In this document: positions 33,941 to 43,437 of the stretch, piece after piece | Numbering within the stretch: the first letter of the stretch is position 1 | Layout: the number at the start of each line of letters is the position of its first letter | NCBI RefSeq assembly: GCF_004519335.1 | Contig: NZ_SOZD01000003.1 | Location: 434,001 to 498,000 of the forward strand | Length of the DNA stretch: 64,000 bases | Origin: Jiella endophytica | GTDB taxonomy: Bacteria; Pseudomonadota; Alphaproteobacteria; Rhizobiales; Rhizobiaceae | Direction: 5' to 3' | Made by a program: the position numbers and the translations under genes | The notes under the pieces: model-generated | What the model was told of the DNA's origin: nothing | Databases searched by the model: none | What the model saw: the letters and a program-made list of their open reading frames with translations, nothing else

Positions 33941-34363
33941 ATGACCAAGCTCAAGATCACCGCCGGCCCGTTCACCTTCGACGCACGGCTGGAGACCGAA
34001 AAGGCGCCGCAGACCTGCGCGGCCTTCCAGAAGGTGCTGCCCTTCGAAAGTCAGATCGTCCATGTCCGCTGGAGCGGCGAAGGCGTCTGGATCCCGCTCG
34101 GCGACACCGACTTTTCCGTCGGCTACGAGAACCACACGAGCTACCCGGCGCCGGGCCAGATCATCCTCTATCCCGGCGGCATCAGCGAAACCGAGATCCT
34201 GCTCGCCTATGGCGGCGTGCACTTCGCCTCGAAGATGGGCCAGCTCGCCGGCAATCATTTCATCACCCTGACCTCCGATCTCGACAAGCTCGCCGAACTC
34301 GGCCCCTACGTCCTCTACAAGGGTGCCCAGCCGATCCGCTTCGAACTCGCCGAAGCGGCCTGA
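33941..34363 (+). CDS. DUF3830 family protein (cyclophilin-like fold)
   Basis: A 140-residue cytosolic protein with the DUF3830 pattern: FTFDARLETEKAPQTCAAF, HVRWSGEGVWIPLGD, YENHTSYPAPGQIILYPGGISETEILLAYG and GNHFITLT. The family has a cyclophilin-like barrel and no defined enzyme activity that I know of; members commonly sit beside amino-acid ABC transporters and dihydropyrimidinase- or aldolase-type enzymes. The FAD oxidoreductase gene begins 5 bp downstream. Confidence 0.85.
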   Translation: MTKLKITAGPFTFDARLETEKAPQTCAAFQKVLPFESQIVHVRWSGEGVWIPLGDTDFSVGYENHTSYPAPGQIILYPGGISETEILLAYGGVHFASKMGQLAGNHFITLTSDLDKLAELGPYVLYKGAQPIRFELAEAA

Positions 34364-34368
34364 CGACG

Positions 34369-35760
34369 ATGGCGCCGGTGGCCGATCCAACGCGGGACTT
34401 CGACGTCGTCATCGTCGGTGCCGGCATCGCCGGGCTCGCCGCCGCGCGCCGCCTCAGGCATCGCAGGCTGCTCGTCCTGGAAGCGTCGGAGAGGGTGGGC
34501 GGGCGCATCCTGTCGGAGCCCCGCGGCGACTACTGGCTGAATTTCGGCGCCCATCTCTTCGGCGACGACGCATCTCCCGCCGGCCGGCTGGCCGGGGAGA
34601 TGGGGCTCGAAGCCCTGCCGATCCCGGGCGATCGCGCCGGCCTTGCCTTCCATGGCCGCATCATCGCCGGCGCGAGGGCCGAGACCTATCCGCTCCGCCT
34701 GCCGCTCGGCCTTTCCGGCCGGGCGTCGCTGGTGAAGATGGGACTGAGGCTGCGCAGCGGCGTGAAACGGCTGCTGGACGTGCAGCGCGCCGTTCAGGGC
34801 GAAAGCGCGGCGGCACGGCGGATGCGTCAGCTCGGCTTCGACAACAGCCGCACGCTCGCCGACCTTGTCGGGCCGCTGCATCCGGACGTCGAACTGATGC
34901 TGACGACGATCACCGAGCGCACCTCGGCCGCGCCGTCCGCGATGGCCGCCGGATATGGCCTCACCTCATTCGCGCAGGTGTGGAGCAAGCATTCCTTCGG
35001 CCGCAACCTTTTCGGCGGCTCGGCCAGTCTGCCACAGGCGATCGCGGCGGATCTCGGGGCAAGGGTGTCGCTCGGGGCGACGGTCGAGACGGTCCAGGCG
35101 ACCGGAGACGGGGTCGTGGTGAGCTATCGCCAGGGCGGCGAAACGCACCGGGTCACGGCCCGGCAGGCGATCGTCGCGGCGCCGGCGGATGTCGCCGCAG
35201 CCATCATCAGCGGGATCGCCGACGAGACCCTCGCGGCCCTGAGGCAGATCCGCTACGGCCCGTTCCTTTCGGCCGCCGTCGCGACCGCCGAGACCGGGCC
35301 GATGCCCTATGACGACATCTACGCCCTGGCGACACCCGGCCTATCCTTCGGGGTCTTCTTCAATCAGGCGAGCACGCTGCGCTTCGGTCCGCGTCGCCCG
35401 GGCGGCGGCCTGATGCTGTTTCGCGGGGCGGCCGGCGCCGCCGAACTGATGCGCGGCTCCGACCAGGACATCGAGGCGGCGTTCCTCGCCGATCTCGACC
35501 GGCTCTATCCGGGCACCCGGACCATCGTGCGCGAGATCCGCGTCCAGCGATGGGTGAAGGGCGCACCCTACGCCTTCGTCGGCCGCGCCGCCCTCCAGCC
35601 GGCGCTCACAAGGGCGAACGGGCCGGTCCATCTGGCCGGCGACTATCTGGAATTTCCCTGCATGGATGCGGCGATCGCCACCGGCGAAGAGGCGGCCGGG
35701 CGCGTCGAGGCAGCACTCGGGCCGGGCGTAGCGCAGGAAATGGCAACGGACAGGCCCTGA
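34369..35760 (+). CDS. FAD-dependent amine-oxidase-family protein
   Basis: A 463-residue flavoprotein: FAD-binding FDVVIVGAGIAGLAAARRL at the N-terminus, LLVLEASERVGGRILSE (second dinucleotide motif and the RVGGR hallmark), and a C-terminal FAD contact GPVHLAGDYLEFPCMDAAIATGEEAA. This is the monoamine oxidase/protoporphyrinogen oxidase/desaturase fold. The substrate is probably an amine or related reduced compound handled by the adjacent module. The ATG at 34369 directly precedes the FAD motif; an upstream in-frame extension overlaps DUF3830 and is rejected. Confidence 0.9.
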   Translation: MAPVADPTRDFDVVIVGAGIAGLAAARRLRHRRLLVLEASERVGGRILSEPRGDYWLNFGAHLFGDDASPAGRLAGEMGLEALPIPGDRAGLAFHGRIIAGARAETYPLRLPLGLSGRASLVKMGLRLRSGVKRLLDVQRAVQGESAAARRMRQLGFDNSRTLADLVGPLHPDVELMLTTITERTSAAPSAMAAGYGLTSFAQVWSKHSFGRNLFGGSASLPQAIAADLGARVSLGATVETVQATGDGVVVSYRQGGETHRVTARQAIVAAPADVAAAIISGIADETLAALRQIRYGPFLSAAVATAETGPMPYDDIYALATPGLSFGVFFNQASTLRFGPRRPGGGLMLFRGAAGAAELMRGSDQDIEAAFLADLDRLYPGTRTIVREIRVQRWVKGAPYAFVGRAALQPALTRANGPVHLAGDYLEFPCMDAAIATGEEAAGRVEAALGPGVAQEMATDRP

Positions 35761-35830
35761 ACGGACGGGGCCCGGCTCGGACTACAGTGTCGGCCCGCCC
35801 ACACCTCTCGACGCACAGCCCGCCCGCACG

Positions 35831-35868
35831 AAAAGGGGCGCCGGATCGCTCCGACGCCCCCCTTTTTC
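35831..35868. terminator. Bidirectional rho-independent terminator
   Basis: GGGGCG (35835-35840) and CGCCCC (35855-35860) pair, with inner CGGA/TCCG pairs around a TCGC loop. On the plus strand CCTTTTT follows; on the minus strand the stem is followed by TTTT. It lies between the convergent flavoprotein and autotransporter genes and can terminate both. Confidence 0.85.
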
Positions 35869-35925
35869 TGATGCCGCTCGCGGGTTCTCAAGGCGCGACC
35901 GGCAGCGATCCGATCGGATCGCGCC

Positions 35926-38900
35926 TCAGAAGTCGTAGCGGATGCCGGCGACGCCCTTGTAGTTCTGGTAGTCGTCCTCGCCGAACTGGGCGTTGAACTT
36001 GGCAAAGCCGCTGGCGCCGGTCTCGCCGGTCTTCATCAGGTTCACCCCGGCCGACACCTCGCCGATGGTCTGGTCGATCTTCTCCGCCGCGACCACCTCG
36101 AGGCCGTTGCTGACCACCTTGGCGGTGTTGTCGCCGAGGAACTCCTGCCAGACGCTGACACCGAGGAACGGTTCGACCCGGACGCTGGCGGCGTCGAAGG
36201 AGGTCCCGACCCGCAGGCCGAGACGGCCGCGCAGGCTCTCGCCGTCGTCGAACGCGACGGTCTCGCCGAAGATGCCGAGGTCGTCGATGTTGCTGCTGAC
36301 ATAGGACAAGGTCGCGCCGGGCTCGATGAAGACGTTGCCGGCGAGCGCGTAGCGATAGCCCGCGTCGATCGTGGCGCCGACGGAGGTGAAGTCGGTGTCC
36401 TGATCCTCGACGAAGATGCCCGAGACCGACTTGTAGTTCGCCGTACCGATCTGGGCGATCAGCGCCGCGTCGACGAAAAGGCCGCCATTCAGATAGTTGG
36501 CATAGGCGCCGACGACACCGGCATCGTACTCGACCTCGGTCTGCGACCCGTCGAAGGTGAGGTCGGAGTTCACATAGCCGCCGAGCGCACCGAGGACGAA
36601 GCTGCCCTCGCCCGCCTGCCAGGCCGTGTCGACACCGCCGAGGAAGCCGTAGGTGTCCTGGTCCTTCCGGATGTCGAAGGCGAGGTTCTTGTTGAGGAGG
36701 ACGAATTCCTGCCTCTGATCGCTGTGCCGGGTGGAGGCGCCGAGCGCCTTCGCCCAGATCCCCGGCCCGCTCGACGTCACCGGGCATGCAGGGTCCTTCA
36801 GACCGCTCACGCAGGGTTCGCCGAGGGCGCCGCGAAGATCGGCGGTGCGGTCCTGCCAGACGCCGGCAGTGTCGTGCCACATCTGCTGGGCGCCGGTGAC
36901 GATCCCCGGCAGTTCGAAGAAGGTCTGGTTCGGCGCGCTCGCCAGCACCCAGTCCTTGTTCGCCTCGTCGAGGAAGATGTCGAAGCTGAACAGACCCTTG
37001 TCGATCGGCCCGCCATTCAGCACGAAGGCGTCGTCGTCGGTCTGATCGAGGAAGCTCGCAAAGATCACGCCTTGCGGATTGAAGCCGGCCGGCACGTCGG
37101 CGAGGAGGTCGTTGACGTTAACGCCGGTGGTCTCGCGGAAGTTCTCGGCGGTGAGGAGATCGGCAAGATCGGCGCCGCTTTCATCGCCGAGTTCGGCATC
37201 GATGGCCAGCGTGCTGTCGGCGCTGTCAGCCGCGCCGACGAAGTCGCCATCGATATTGGTGGTGCCGAAGGCGCCGTCACCGAGCTGCATGTTGAGCAGG
37301 CCGCCGGCATTGTTGAAGGTCTCGAGGCCGAAGAAGTTGGTGACTTCGAAGGCGTTGACGACGCCGGTATTGTTGACCACGTCCTCGTCGCCGCCGAAGA
37401 GGTTGTCGCCGCCGACATTCCACAGGCCGCTGTTGTCGAGGGTCGCGCCGTCGGCGGCGTTGAGCTCGACATTGCCGATCAGGATGCCGGCGTTGTCGAA
37501 GGTGATGTCGGCACCCGTCGAGGACGCGAAGACGACCCGCTCGAAGACCCCTGCGATGGCCTCCTGATCGGCGACATTGGTCTGGATGAGACCGGTGTTG
37601 TCGATGGCGACCGCGCCCTCGGCATCGGCTTCGATGGCGATGTCGCCCTGGATCAGCGCAGTGCCGGCCTCCGTCGAGAGGTTTGCGATGGCGATGGTCC
37701 CGCCCGCTTCGGCATGAACGCCGACACGCCCGCCCTTGACCGTGGCGGTGTTGGCGACGGCGACGTTGCCGAGGGCGGCAGATGCGTCGATGCCGGCCTC
37801 GAGGCCGTCGATGGATCCGTCATTCGTCACGGCGACGTTGCCGGTGCCGTTCGCGGAGGCGAGGACGCCGTTTTCCGCGCCTTCGATCGTCGCGCCGGCA
37901 AGGTTGTCGATCGCGACGTTGCCAGCTCCGTCGGATTCGGCGTCGATGCCGTTGCCGAGCGCGGTGATCGTGCCGGCATTGGCCGCGGCGACGTTGCCGT
38001 CGCCATTGGCGTCGAGCTCGAAGCCGTTGTCGCCGGCATCGATGGTCGCTCCGGCAAGATTGGCGACGATGAGGTCGCCGATGCCGTCGGTCGCAGCGTC
38101 GATGCCGTCTGCGCCAGCGAGGATCGTGCCGGCATTGGTCGCCGTCACGGCGCCGTCGCCATTGGCATCCGCCTCGATGCCGTCCGCACCGGCATCGATG
38201 ACGGCGCCGGCGAGGTTTTCGGCGACGATGTCACCGGCACCGTCCGTTGCGAGATCCATCCCGTCGTCACCGGCGAGGATCGTGCCGGCATTGGTCGCCG
38301 CTACGCTGCCGTCGCCGTTGGCATCCGCCTCGATGCCGTCTCCATCGACATCGATGACCGCGCCGGCGAGGTTTTCGGCGACGATGTCACCGTCACCGTC
38401 CGTTGCGAGATCCATCCCGTCGTCACCGGCGAGGATCGTGCCGGCATTGGTCGCCGCTACGCTGCCGTCGCCGTTGGCATCCGCCTCGATGCCATCTCCC
38501 TCGACATCGATGACCGCGCCGGCGAGGTTTTCGGCGACGATGTCACCGTCACCGTCCGTTGCGAGATCCATCCCGTCGTCACCGGCGAGGATGGTGCCGG
38601 CATTGGTCGCCGCTACGCTGCCGTCGCCAGTCGCCTCAGCCACGATACCGTCCCCACCGGCGTCGATGAGCGCGGCGGCAAGGTTGTCGGCGATGATGTT
38701 GCCGGCTCCGGACGTCGCCGCGTTGATGCCGTCGCTGCCGGCGGTGATCGACCCGCCATTCGTCGCGGTGACGGTTCCGTCGACGGCGCTGCCGCGCAGG
38801 CCGACCAGCCCTGCAACGATGAAGCCGCCGTCCTCGTTTTCGATCGTCACCGCCCCGAAGCCACCGGTCGCTGCGGCGATGCCATCGCTGTCGGCGGTGA

Positions 38901-41900
38901 TCAGGCCGCCGGCGAAATTCGTCGCGGTGACGTTGCCGGCCGTGCCGCGAAGATCCATGCCGTTCGCGCCGACGTCGATCTCGCCGCGGTTCTCCGCCAC
39001 GATCTCGCCGGCGCCTGCGGCCTCGGCATCGATGCCGTTGTTGGCGGCAAGGACGGTGCCGGCGTTCGTCGCTGTGATGTTGCCGTTGCCATTGGCTCCG
39101 AGCTCGAAGCCGTTGTCTCCGGCATCGATCGTCGCCCCGGCGAGGTTGTCGGCAACGATATTGCCGGCACCCGCGGTCTCGGCGTCGATGCCGTCCGCGC
39201 CGGCGACGATGGTGCCGGCATTGGCCGCCGTCACGCTGCCTTCGCCATTGGCGTCGAGCTCGAAACCGTCGCTTCCGGCCTCGATCGTCGCCCCGGCGAG
39301 GTTGTCGGCGACGATATTGCCGGCACCCTCGGTCTCGGCGTCGACGCCGTCAATGCCGGCGAGGACCGTGCCGGCATTGGTCGCGGAAACGTTGCCGTCG
39401 CCATTGGCATCGAGCTCGAAGCCGTTGTCGTCGACATCCATCGTCGCGCCGGCAAGGTTGGTGGCGGTCACATCGCCATTGCCGTTTGTCGCGGCGTCGA
39501 TGCCGTCGTCACCGGCGAGGATCGTGCCCGCATTGGTGGCCGTCACGGCGCCGTCGCCACTGGCATCGGCCTCGATCCCGTAACCATCGGCGTCGATGAC
39601 GGCCCCGGCAAGATTGTCCGCGACGATGTCGCCGTCTTCCGAGGACAGGTCCATGCCGTCGTCGCCGGCCTCGATCGTGCCGGCATTCGTCGCCGTGACA
39701 GTGCCGTCATTGGCCGCATCGCCGACGAGGCCGTCGCCGCCCGCCGTGATGGTCTGGTCGGGATCGTTCTGGACGATGACGTCGCCATCGGTGGATGCGG
39801 CGTCGATGCCATTGCCGCCGGCCGTGATCGTTCCGGCATTGATCGCCGTGACGTCGCCGCCGGCATCCACCGTGATGCCGTTGTCGTCGGCCTCGATGGT
39901 GGCGCCGTCGAGATTTTCGGCGATCACGTCGCCACTGACGGTCGAAAGCACCATGCCGTCGTTGCCTGCGAGGATCGTGCCGGCGTTCGCCGTCCTGACG
40001 TCGCCGCCGTCGGTGCCGAGCGCAAAGCCGTTGCCGTCGGCATCGATCAGCGCTTCGGCGAGATTCATCGCGACGATGTCGCCGGCTTCCGTATCCGCAT
40101 TGATCCCGTCTTCGCCGGCAAGAATCGTCCCCGCATTCGCAGCCGTGATCGCGCCGTTGCCGGAGACATCGGCCTCGATGCCGTTGTCGTCGGCGTCGAT
40201 GACGCCCCCGGCGACGTTCTCGGCGACGATGTCGCCGTCGACGGAGGAGAGATCCATGCCGTCGTCGCCAGCGGTGATCGTGCCGGCATTGGTGGCGGTT
40301 ACGGTGCCGTCGGCCGCCGCGTCCGCCACGATGCCGTCGCCGCCGGCGTCGATCGTGTCGCCGGCATTGTTCACGGCGACGATGTCGCCGCCGGCCGCTG
40401 ACAGATCCATGCCGTCCGCTTCGGCGGTGATTGTACCGTCATTCGTGGCGGTGACGTTGCCGGTGCCGGTCGCATCCGCATGGATACCGTCTTCGTCGGC
40501 CTGGATCCGGGCATGGGAGAGGTTCTTGGCGACGATGTCGCCGGCGCCGGCCGTCGCGAGATTCATGCCGTTGTTGCCAGCATAGATCGTGCCGTCATTC
40601 GCCGCGGTCACCTGGCCGGCGCCATTGGCCGAAAGATCGAAGCCGTCGCCGCCGACATCAATCAGCGAGCCGCGCAGATTGTCCGCGGTGATCGAGCCGT
40701 CGCCGAGGGTCAGAGCGAAGATGCCGTCGTCGCCGGCATTAATCGTTCCCTCGTTGGCGGCGATGATCTTGCCGTCGCCGGTGGTCTGAAGGTTGAAGCC
40801 GTCACCGCCGGCATCGAACTGGCCGGCGTTGATGGTGGCGCCGGCAAAGTTCGTCGCGGTGAGATTGCCGTCGACGCTCGCTGCGGTGGCGCCGTTGGCC
40901 CCGGCATTGATCGTGCCGGCATTGGTGACGATCGCGGTTCCGGCGCCGGTGGTGGTCGCCAGCATGCCGTCCGCCGTCGTCGAGGCGAGCGTCCCACCGT
41001 CGAGGTTGCGCGCCGCGACATTGCCGCCGGCCGCAGTCGCGACCATGCCCTCGGCATTGGCATTGACGGTGCCGCCATTGCCGAGCTGGACGTTGCCGAG
41101 CCCGATGGCGGTGGCGTCGATGCCGCGATTGGCGTTGGAGGTAATGGTGCCGCCGGAGGCGTTCGTCACCGTGATGTTGCCGTCGACGGAGTCGGCGACG
41201 ATGCCCGTGTCGAAACTCGTGATCAGGCCACCATTGGTCGCCGTGATGATGCCCGCGGCGGTGACGCCGAGGTCGAAGCCGTTGCCGGTGGTCGCGAAGA
41301 TCGATCCGCCCGAAAGGTTGTTGGCGGAAATGTTGCCGCCGCCGATGGCGTCCGCTTCGATGCCGCTGTCGGCCGCGGTGATCGTGCCGCCGTTCACCGC
41401 CGAGATGATGCCGGTGCCGACCGTCGTCAGCTTGAAGCCGTCGCCACCGGCGTTCTGCTGGCCGGCGGTGATCGTGCCGCCTGCCAGATTCGTGGCGGTG
41501 ATGTTGCCATTGCCGTTGGCGACGGCTTCGACGCCGTTGTCGCCGGCGATGATGACGCCGCCATTGGTGGCGGAGATCAGGCCGTTGCCGGCGCTCACCG
41601 CCTCGATGCCGTCGTCGGCGGCGTTGATCGTGCCCTGATTGCTGGCAATGACATTGCCGTTGCCGCCGGCCGAAAGCTGGAAGCCGTCGCCGGTCGCATT
41701 GGCCTGACCCGCATTGATCACGCCGCCCTGGAGCTGGGCGACCGAGACGCTGCCGTCGCCGAGCGTCACCGCCCTGACGCCGGATGCACCGGCGGTGACC
41801 GAACCGGCGGTGGTGACGGTGACGCTGCCGGCCCCGGCGGCGGCCAGGTCGAAGCCGTCGCCGTTCACATTGGCCTGGCCGGCATTGATCGTCGCGCCCT

Positions 41901-43311
41901 GGAGATGGTTGACCGAAATATTGCCGTCGACGCTTACCGCATTGACGCCGTCGTCGGCGGCAAGGATCGTCCCGCCATTGGTGACGGTGACGAGCCCGGC
42001 CGCGGCCGCCGACAGCGACAGGCCGTCGCCGTCGACATTGTTCTGGCCGGCGGTGATCTGGCCGCCGAGATATTGCGTGACGGAAACGTTGCCGCCGCCG
42101 GTCGCCGCGGCGTTGACGCCGGCCGCCGCCGCGGTGATCGCGCCGCCGGAATTGACGGTGACGCTGCCGGTCCCGTTGGTCGTCAGCTGCATCCCGTCGC
42201 CGGTCGCATTGGTCTGGCCGGCATTGATCGTGCCGCCCTGGAGATGGGTGATGGTGATGTTGCCGTCAGCAGCGACGGCATCGATGCCGTCGTCGGCCGC
42301 GGTGATGGCTCCGCCATTGATGGCGGTCACGGTGCCTGCCGCTTCGGTCTGCAGCTGCAGGCCGTCGCCGTCGATGCTGTTGAGGCCGGCGACGATGTCG
42401 GCGCCGAGGAGCTGCGAGAAGTAGACGTTGCCGCCCCCGGCGACGGCGATGACGCCCTCGCCGCCGGCGCTGATCGAGCCGCCGTTGAGCGCGGTGATGT
42501 TGCCGGCCCCCGCGGCCCGCAGCTCCATGCCGTCCTCACCTGCGGTGATGGCGCCGCCGGCAAGGTTGTTGGCGAGGATGTTGCCGTCGACCGCCGAGAG
42601 ATCCATGCCGTCCTCGCCGGCGGTGATCGTGCCGGCATTGGTGGCGGTGACATTGCCGGCACTCTGCGCAGCCGCGGCAATGCCGTCGCCGCCGACCGTG
42701 ATGGTATCGCCCGCCCCGTTGTCGACGACGACGTCGCCGGCGGCCGCGGCGAGCGCCATGCCGTTGCCGGCGGCGGTGATCGCGCCTCCATTGTTCGCCG
42801 TGACGTTGCCGGCACCGAGGGCGCTGGCATCGATGCCGTCCTCGCCGAGGCTGGCGTCGAGCGTCCCGGCATTCGTCGCGGTGATCGCGCCATCTCCGGT
42901 CGCAACGAGGCTGAAGCCGTCCGCGCCGGCCGTGACCGTGGCGCCGGTGCCGTTGGTGACGGTGATGTTGGCGGTTTCGCTGGTGGTCAGCGCGACGCCG
43001 TCACCGGCGCCCTCGACGGTCGAACCGGCGGCCGTGTCGAGGAAGATCTCGCCGTTCGACTGGACGTTGAAGGCGTCGCCCTGATTGAGATTGAGGTCGA
43101 GATTCTGCACCGTCGCATTGGCGAGAACGTCGATGTCGAAGGTCAGGTTCGCATCCGCATTGACGTCGGCGAAGCCGTCGAGATCCTGGGCGTCGCAGTC
43201 AACGTCGATGATGGCGCCATTGTCGTTCCGCACACAATCCGCCAGGGCAGGCGAAGCGAAAACGGCAGCAATGGCGAGCGCGCTGGCGCTCGCGAAGAAT
43301 GTCCTGGCCAT
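35926..43311 (-). CDS. Giant autotransporter built from 52- to 56-residue passenger repeats
   Basis: A 2461-residue secreted surface protein. Signal peptide MARTFFASASALAIAAVFASPALA (cleavage before DC). The passenger (about residues 25-2150) is almost entirely tandem repeats. The N-terminal part has units of about 56 residues (INAGQ.N..GDGF.L motif); the C-terminal part has units of 52 residues made of two 26-residue halves (ATNAGTILAGDDGMDL / ENLAGAVIDVDGDGIEA). This regularity suggests a long beta-helix. Residues about 1560-1700 are three almost identical 156-bp units. The passenger is Asp/Gly/Asn-rich with two early cysteines and a Cys pair just before the barrel. The last 280 or so residues form an autotransporter beta-domain (GPGIWAKALG, GFLGGVDTAWQ, ending GVAGIRYDF with terminal Phe). 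A LuxR gene lies directly upstream. Likely roles are adhesion, aggregation or biofilm. Confidence 0.93.
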   Translation of the reverse strand: MARTFFASASALAIAAVFASPALADCVRNDNGAIIDVDCDAQDLDGFADVNADANLTFDIDVLANATVQNLDLNLNQGDAFNVQSNGEIFLDTAAGSTVEGAGDGVALTTSETANITVTNGTGATVTAGADGFSLVATGDGAITATNAGTLDASLGEDGIDASALGAGNVTANNGGAITAAGNGMALAAAAGDVVVDNGAGDTITVGGDGIAAAAQSAGNVTATNAGTITAGEDGMDLSAVDGNILANNLAGGAITAGEDGMELRAAGAGNITALNGGSISAGGEGVIAVAGGGNVYFSQLLGADIVAGLNSIDGDGLQLQTEAAGTVTAINGGAITAADDGIDAVAADGNITITHLQGGTINAGQTNATGDGMQLTTNGTGSVTVNSGGAITAAAAGVNAAATGGGNVSVTQYLGGQITAGQNNVDGDGLSLSAAAAGLVTVTNGGTILAADDGVNAVSVDGNISVNHLQGATINAGQANVNGDGFDLAAAGAGSVTVTTAGSVTAGASGVRAVTLGDGSVSVAQLQGGVINAGQANATGDGFQLSAGGNGNVIASNQGTINAADDGIEAVSAGNGLISATNGGVIIAGDNGVEAVANGNGNITATNLAGGTITAGQQNAGGDGFKLTTVGTGIISAVNGGTITAADSGIEADAIGGGNISANNLSGGSIFATTGNGFDLGVTAAGIITATNGGLITSFDTGIVADSVDGNITVTNASGGTITSNANRGIDATAIGLGNVQLGNGGTVNANAEGMVATAAGGNVAARNLDGGTLASTTADGMLATTTGAGTAIVTNAGTINAGANGATAASVDGNLTATNFAGATINAGQFDAGGDGFNLQTTGDGKIIAANEGTINAGDDGIFALTLGDGSITADNLRGSLIDVGGDGFDLSANGAGQVTAANDGTIYAGNNGMNLATAGAGDIVAKNLSHARIQADEDGIHADATGTGNVTATNDGTITAEADGMDLSAAGGDIVAVNNAGDTIDAGGDGIVADAAADGTVTATNAGTITAGDDGMDLSSVDGDIVAENVAGGVIDADDNGIEADVSGNGAITAANAGTILAGEDGINADTEAGDIVAMNLAEALIDADGNGFALGTDGGDVRTANAGTILAGNDGMVLSTVSGDVIAENLDGATIEADDNGITVDAGGDVTAINAGTITAGGNGIDAASTDGDVIVQNDPDQTITAGGDGLVGDAANDGTVTATNAGTIEAGDDGMDLSSEDGDIVADNLAGAVIDADGYGIEADASGDGAVTATNAGTILAGDDGIDAATNGNGDVTATNLAGATMDVDDNGFELDANGDGNVSATNAGTVLAGIDGVDAETEGAGNIVADNLAGATIEAGSDGFELDANGEGSVTAANAGTIVAGADGIDAETAGAGNIVADNLAGATIDAGDNGFELGANGNGNITATNAGTVLAANNGIDAEAAGAGEIVAENRGEIDVGANGMDLRGTAGNVTATNFAGGLITADSDGIAAATGGFGAVTIENEDGGFIVAGLVGLRGSAVDGTVTATNGGSITAGSDGINAATSGAGNIIADNLAAALIDAGGDGIVAEATGDGSVAATNAGTILAGDDGMDLATDGDGDIVAENLAGAVIDVEGDGIEADANGDGSVAATNAGTILAGDDGMDLATDGDGDIVAENLAGAVIDVDGDGIEADANGDGSVAATNAGTILAGDDGMDLATDGAGDIVAENLAGAVIDAGADGIEADANGDGAVTATNAGTILAGADGIDAATDGIGDLIVANLAGATIDAGDNGFELDANGDGNVAAANAGTITALGNGIDAESDGAGNVAIDNLAGATIEGAENGVLASANGTGNVAVTNDGSIDGLEAGIDASAALGNVAVANTATVKGGRVGVHAEAGGTIAIANLSTEAGTALIQGDIAIEADAEGAVAIDNTGLIQTNVADQEAIAGVFERVVFASSTGADITFDNAGILIGNVELNAADGATLDNSGLWNVGGDNLFGGDEDVVNNTGVVNAFEVTNFFGLETFNNAGGLLNMQLGDGAFGTTNIDGDFVGAADSADSTLAIDAELGDESGADLADLLTAENFRETTGVNVNDLLADVPAGFNPQGVIFASFLDQTDDDAFVLNGGPIDKGLFSFDIFLDEANKDWVLASAPNQTFFELPGIVTGAQQMWHDTAGVWQDRTADLRGALGEPCVSGLKDPACPVTSSGPGIWAKALGASTRHSDQRQEFVLLNKNLAFDIRKDQDTYGFLGGVDTAWQAGEGSFVLGALGGYVNSDLTFDGSQTEVEYDAGVVGAYANYLNGGLFVDAALIAQIGTANYKSVSGIFVEDQDTDFTSVGATIDAGYRYALAGNVFIEPGATLSYVSSNIDDLGIFGETVAFDDGESLRGRLGLRVGTSFDAASVRVEPFLGVSVWQEFLGDNTAKVVSNGLEVVAAEKIDQTIGEVSAGVNLMKTGETGASGFAKFNAQFGEDDYQNYKGVAGIRYDF
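38206..38633 (-). repeat. Near-identical 156-bp tandem repeats in the autotransporter
   Basis: The same sequence recurs with a period of exactly 156 bp: GAGATCCATC occurs at 38251, 38407 and 38563, with only a few base differences between units. Each unit encodes 52 residues. Neighbouring units are much more diverged, so this block looks recently duplicated and could vary in copy number between strains. Confidence 0.9.
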
Positions 43312-43395
43312 AGTGATCCCCTCTCTTGGCGACCGGACGTTACTTTTGCTGCCGATTTCCCGCTTCAGAGGAACCTATGACAAACTGACCGTAAG

Positions 43396-43431
43396 CTTGC
43401 GTTCCGACTGGCCCTCCCGGCCAATCGCAAG
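43396..43431 (-). other. Hairpin in the luxR-autotransporter gap
   Basis: CTTGCG/CGCAAG outer arms and GACTGGCC/GGCCAATC inner arms (one G.U pair) around a CTCCC loop form a long interrupted stem 7 nt after the luxR stop and 85 nt before the autotransporter start. No U-tract on the minus strand. It may be a partial terminator separating regulator and target expression. Confidence 0.45.
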
Positions 43432-43437
43432 GCAGTG

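Noticed and set aside
38206-38633. Tandem repeats as a possible CRISPR array
   Set aside because: Units are contiguous 156-bp coding repeats without unique spacers, inside an open reading frame.
35926-43311. DxDGDG stretches as EF-hand/dockerin calcium sites
   Set aside because: Spacing after the acidic triplet does not fit the 12-residue EF-hand loop (Ile one position early), and the motif is part of the repeat consensus. Calcium binding remains possible but is not supported.
36724-43380. Very long plus-strand open frames opposite the autotransporter (up to about 1200 codons)
   Set aside because: They mirror the GC-rich repeated codons of the minus-strand gene, show arginine/aspartate-rich low-complexity translation, and have no signal, domain or start-site support.
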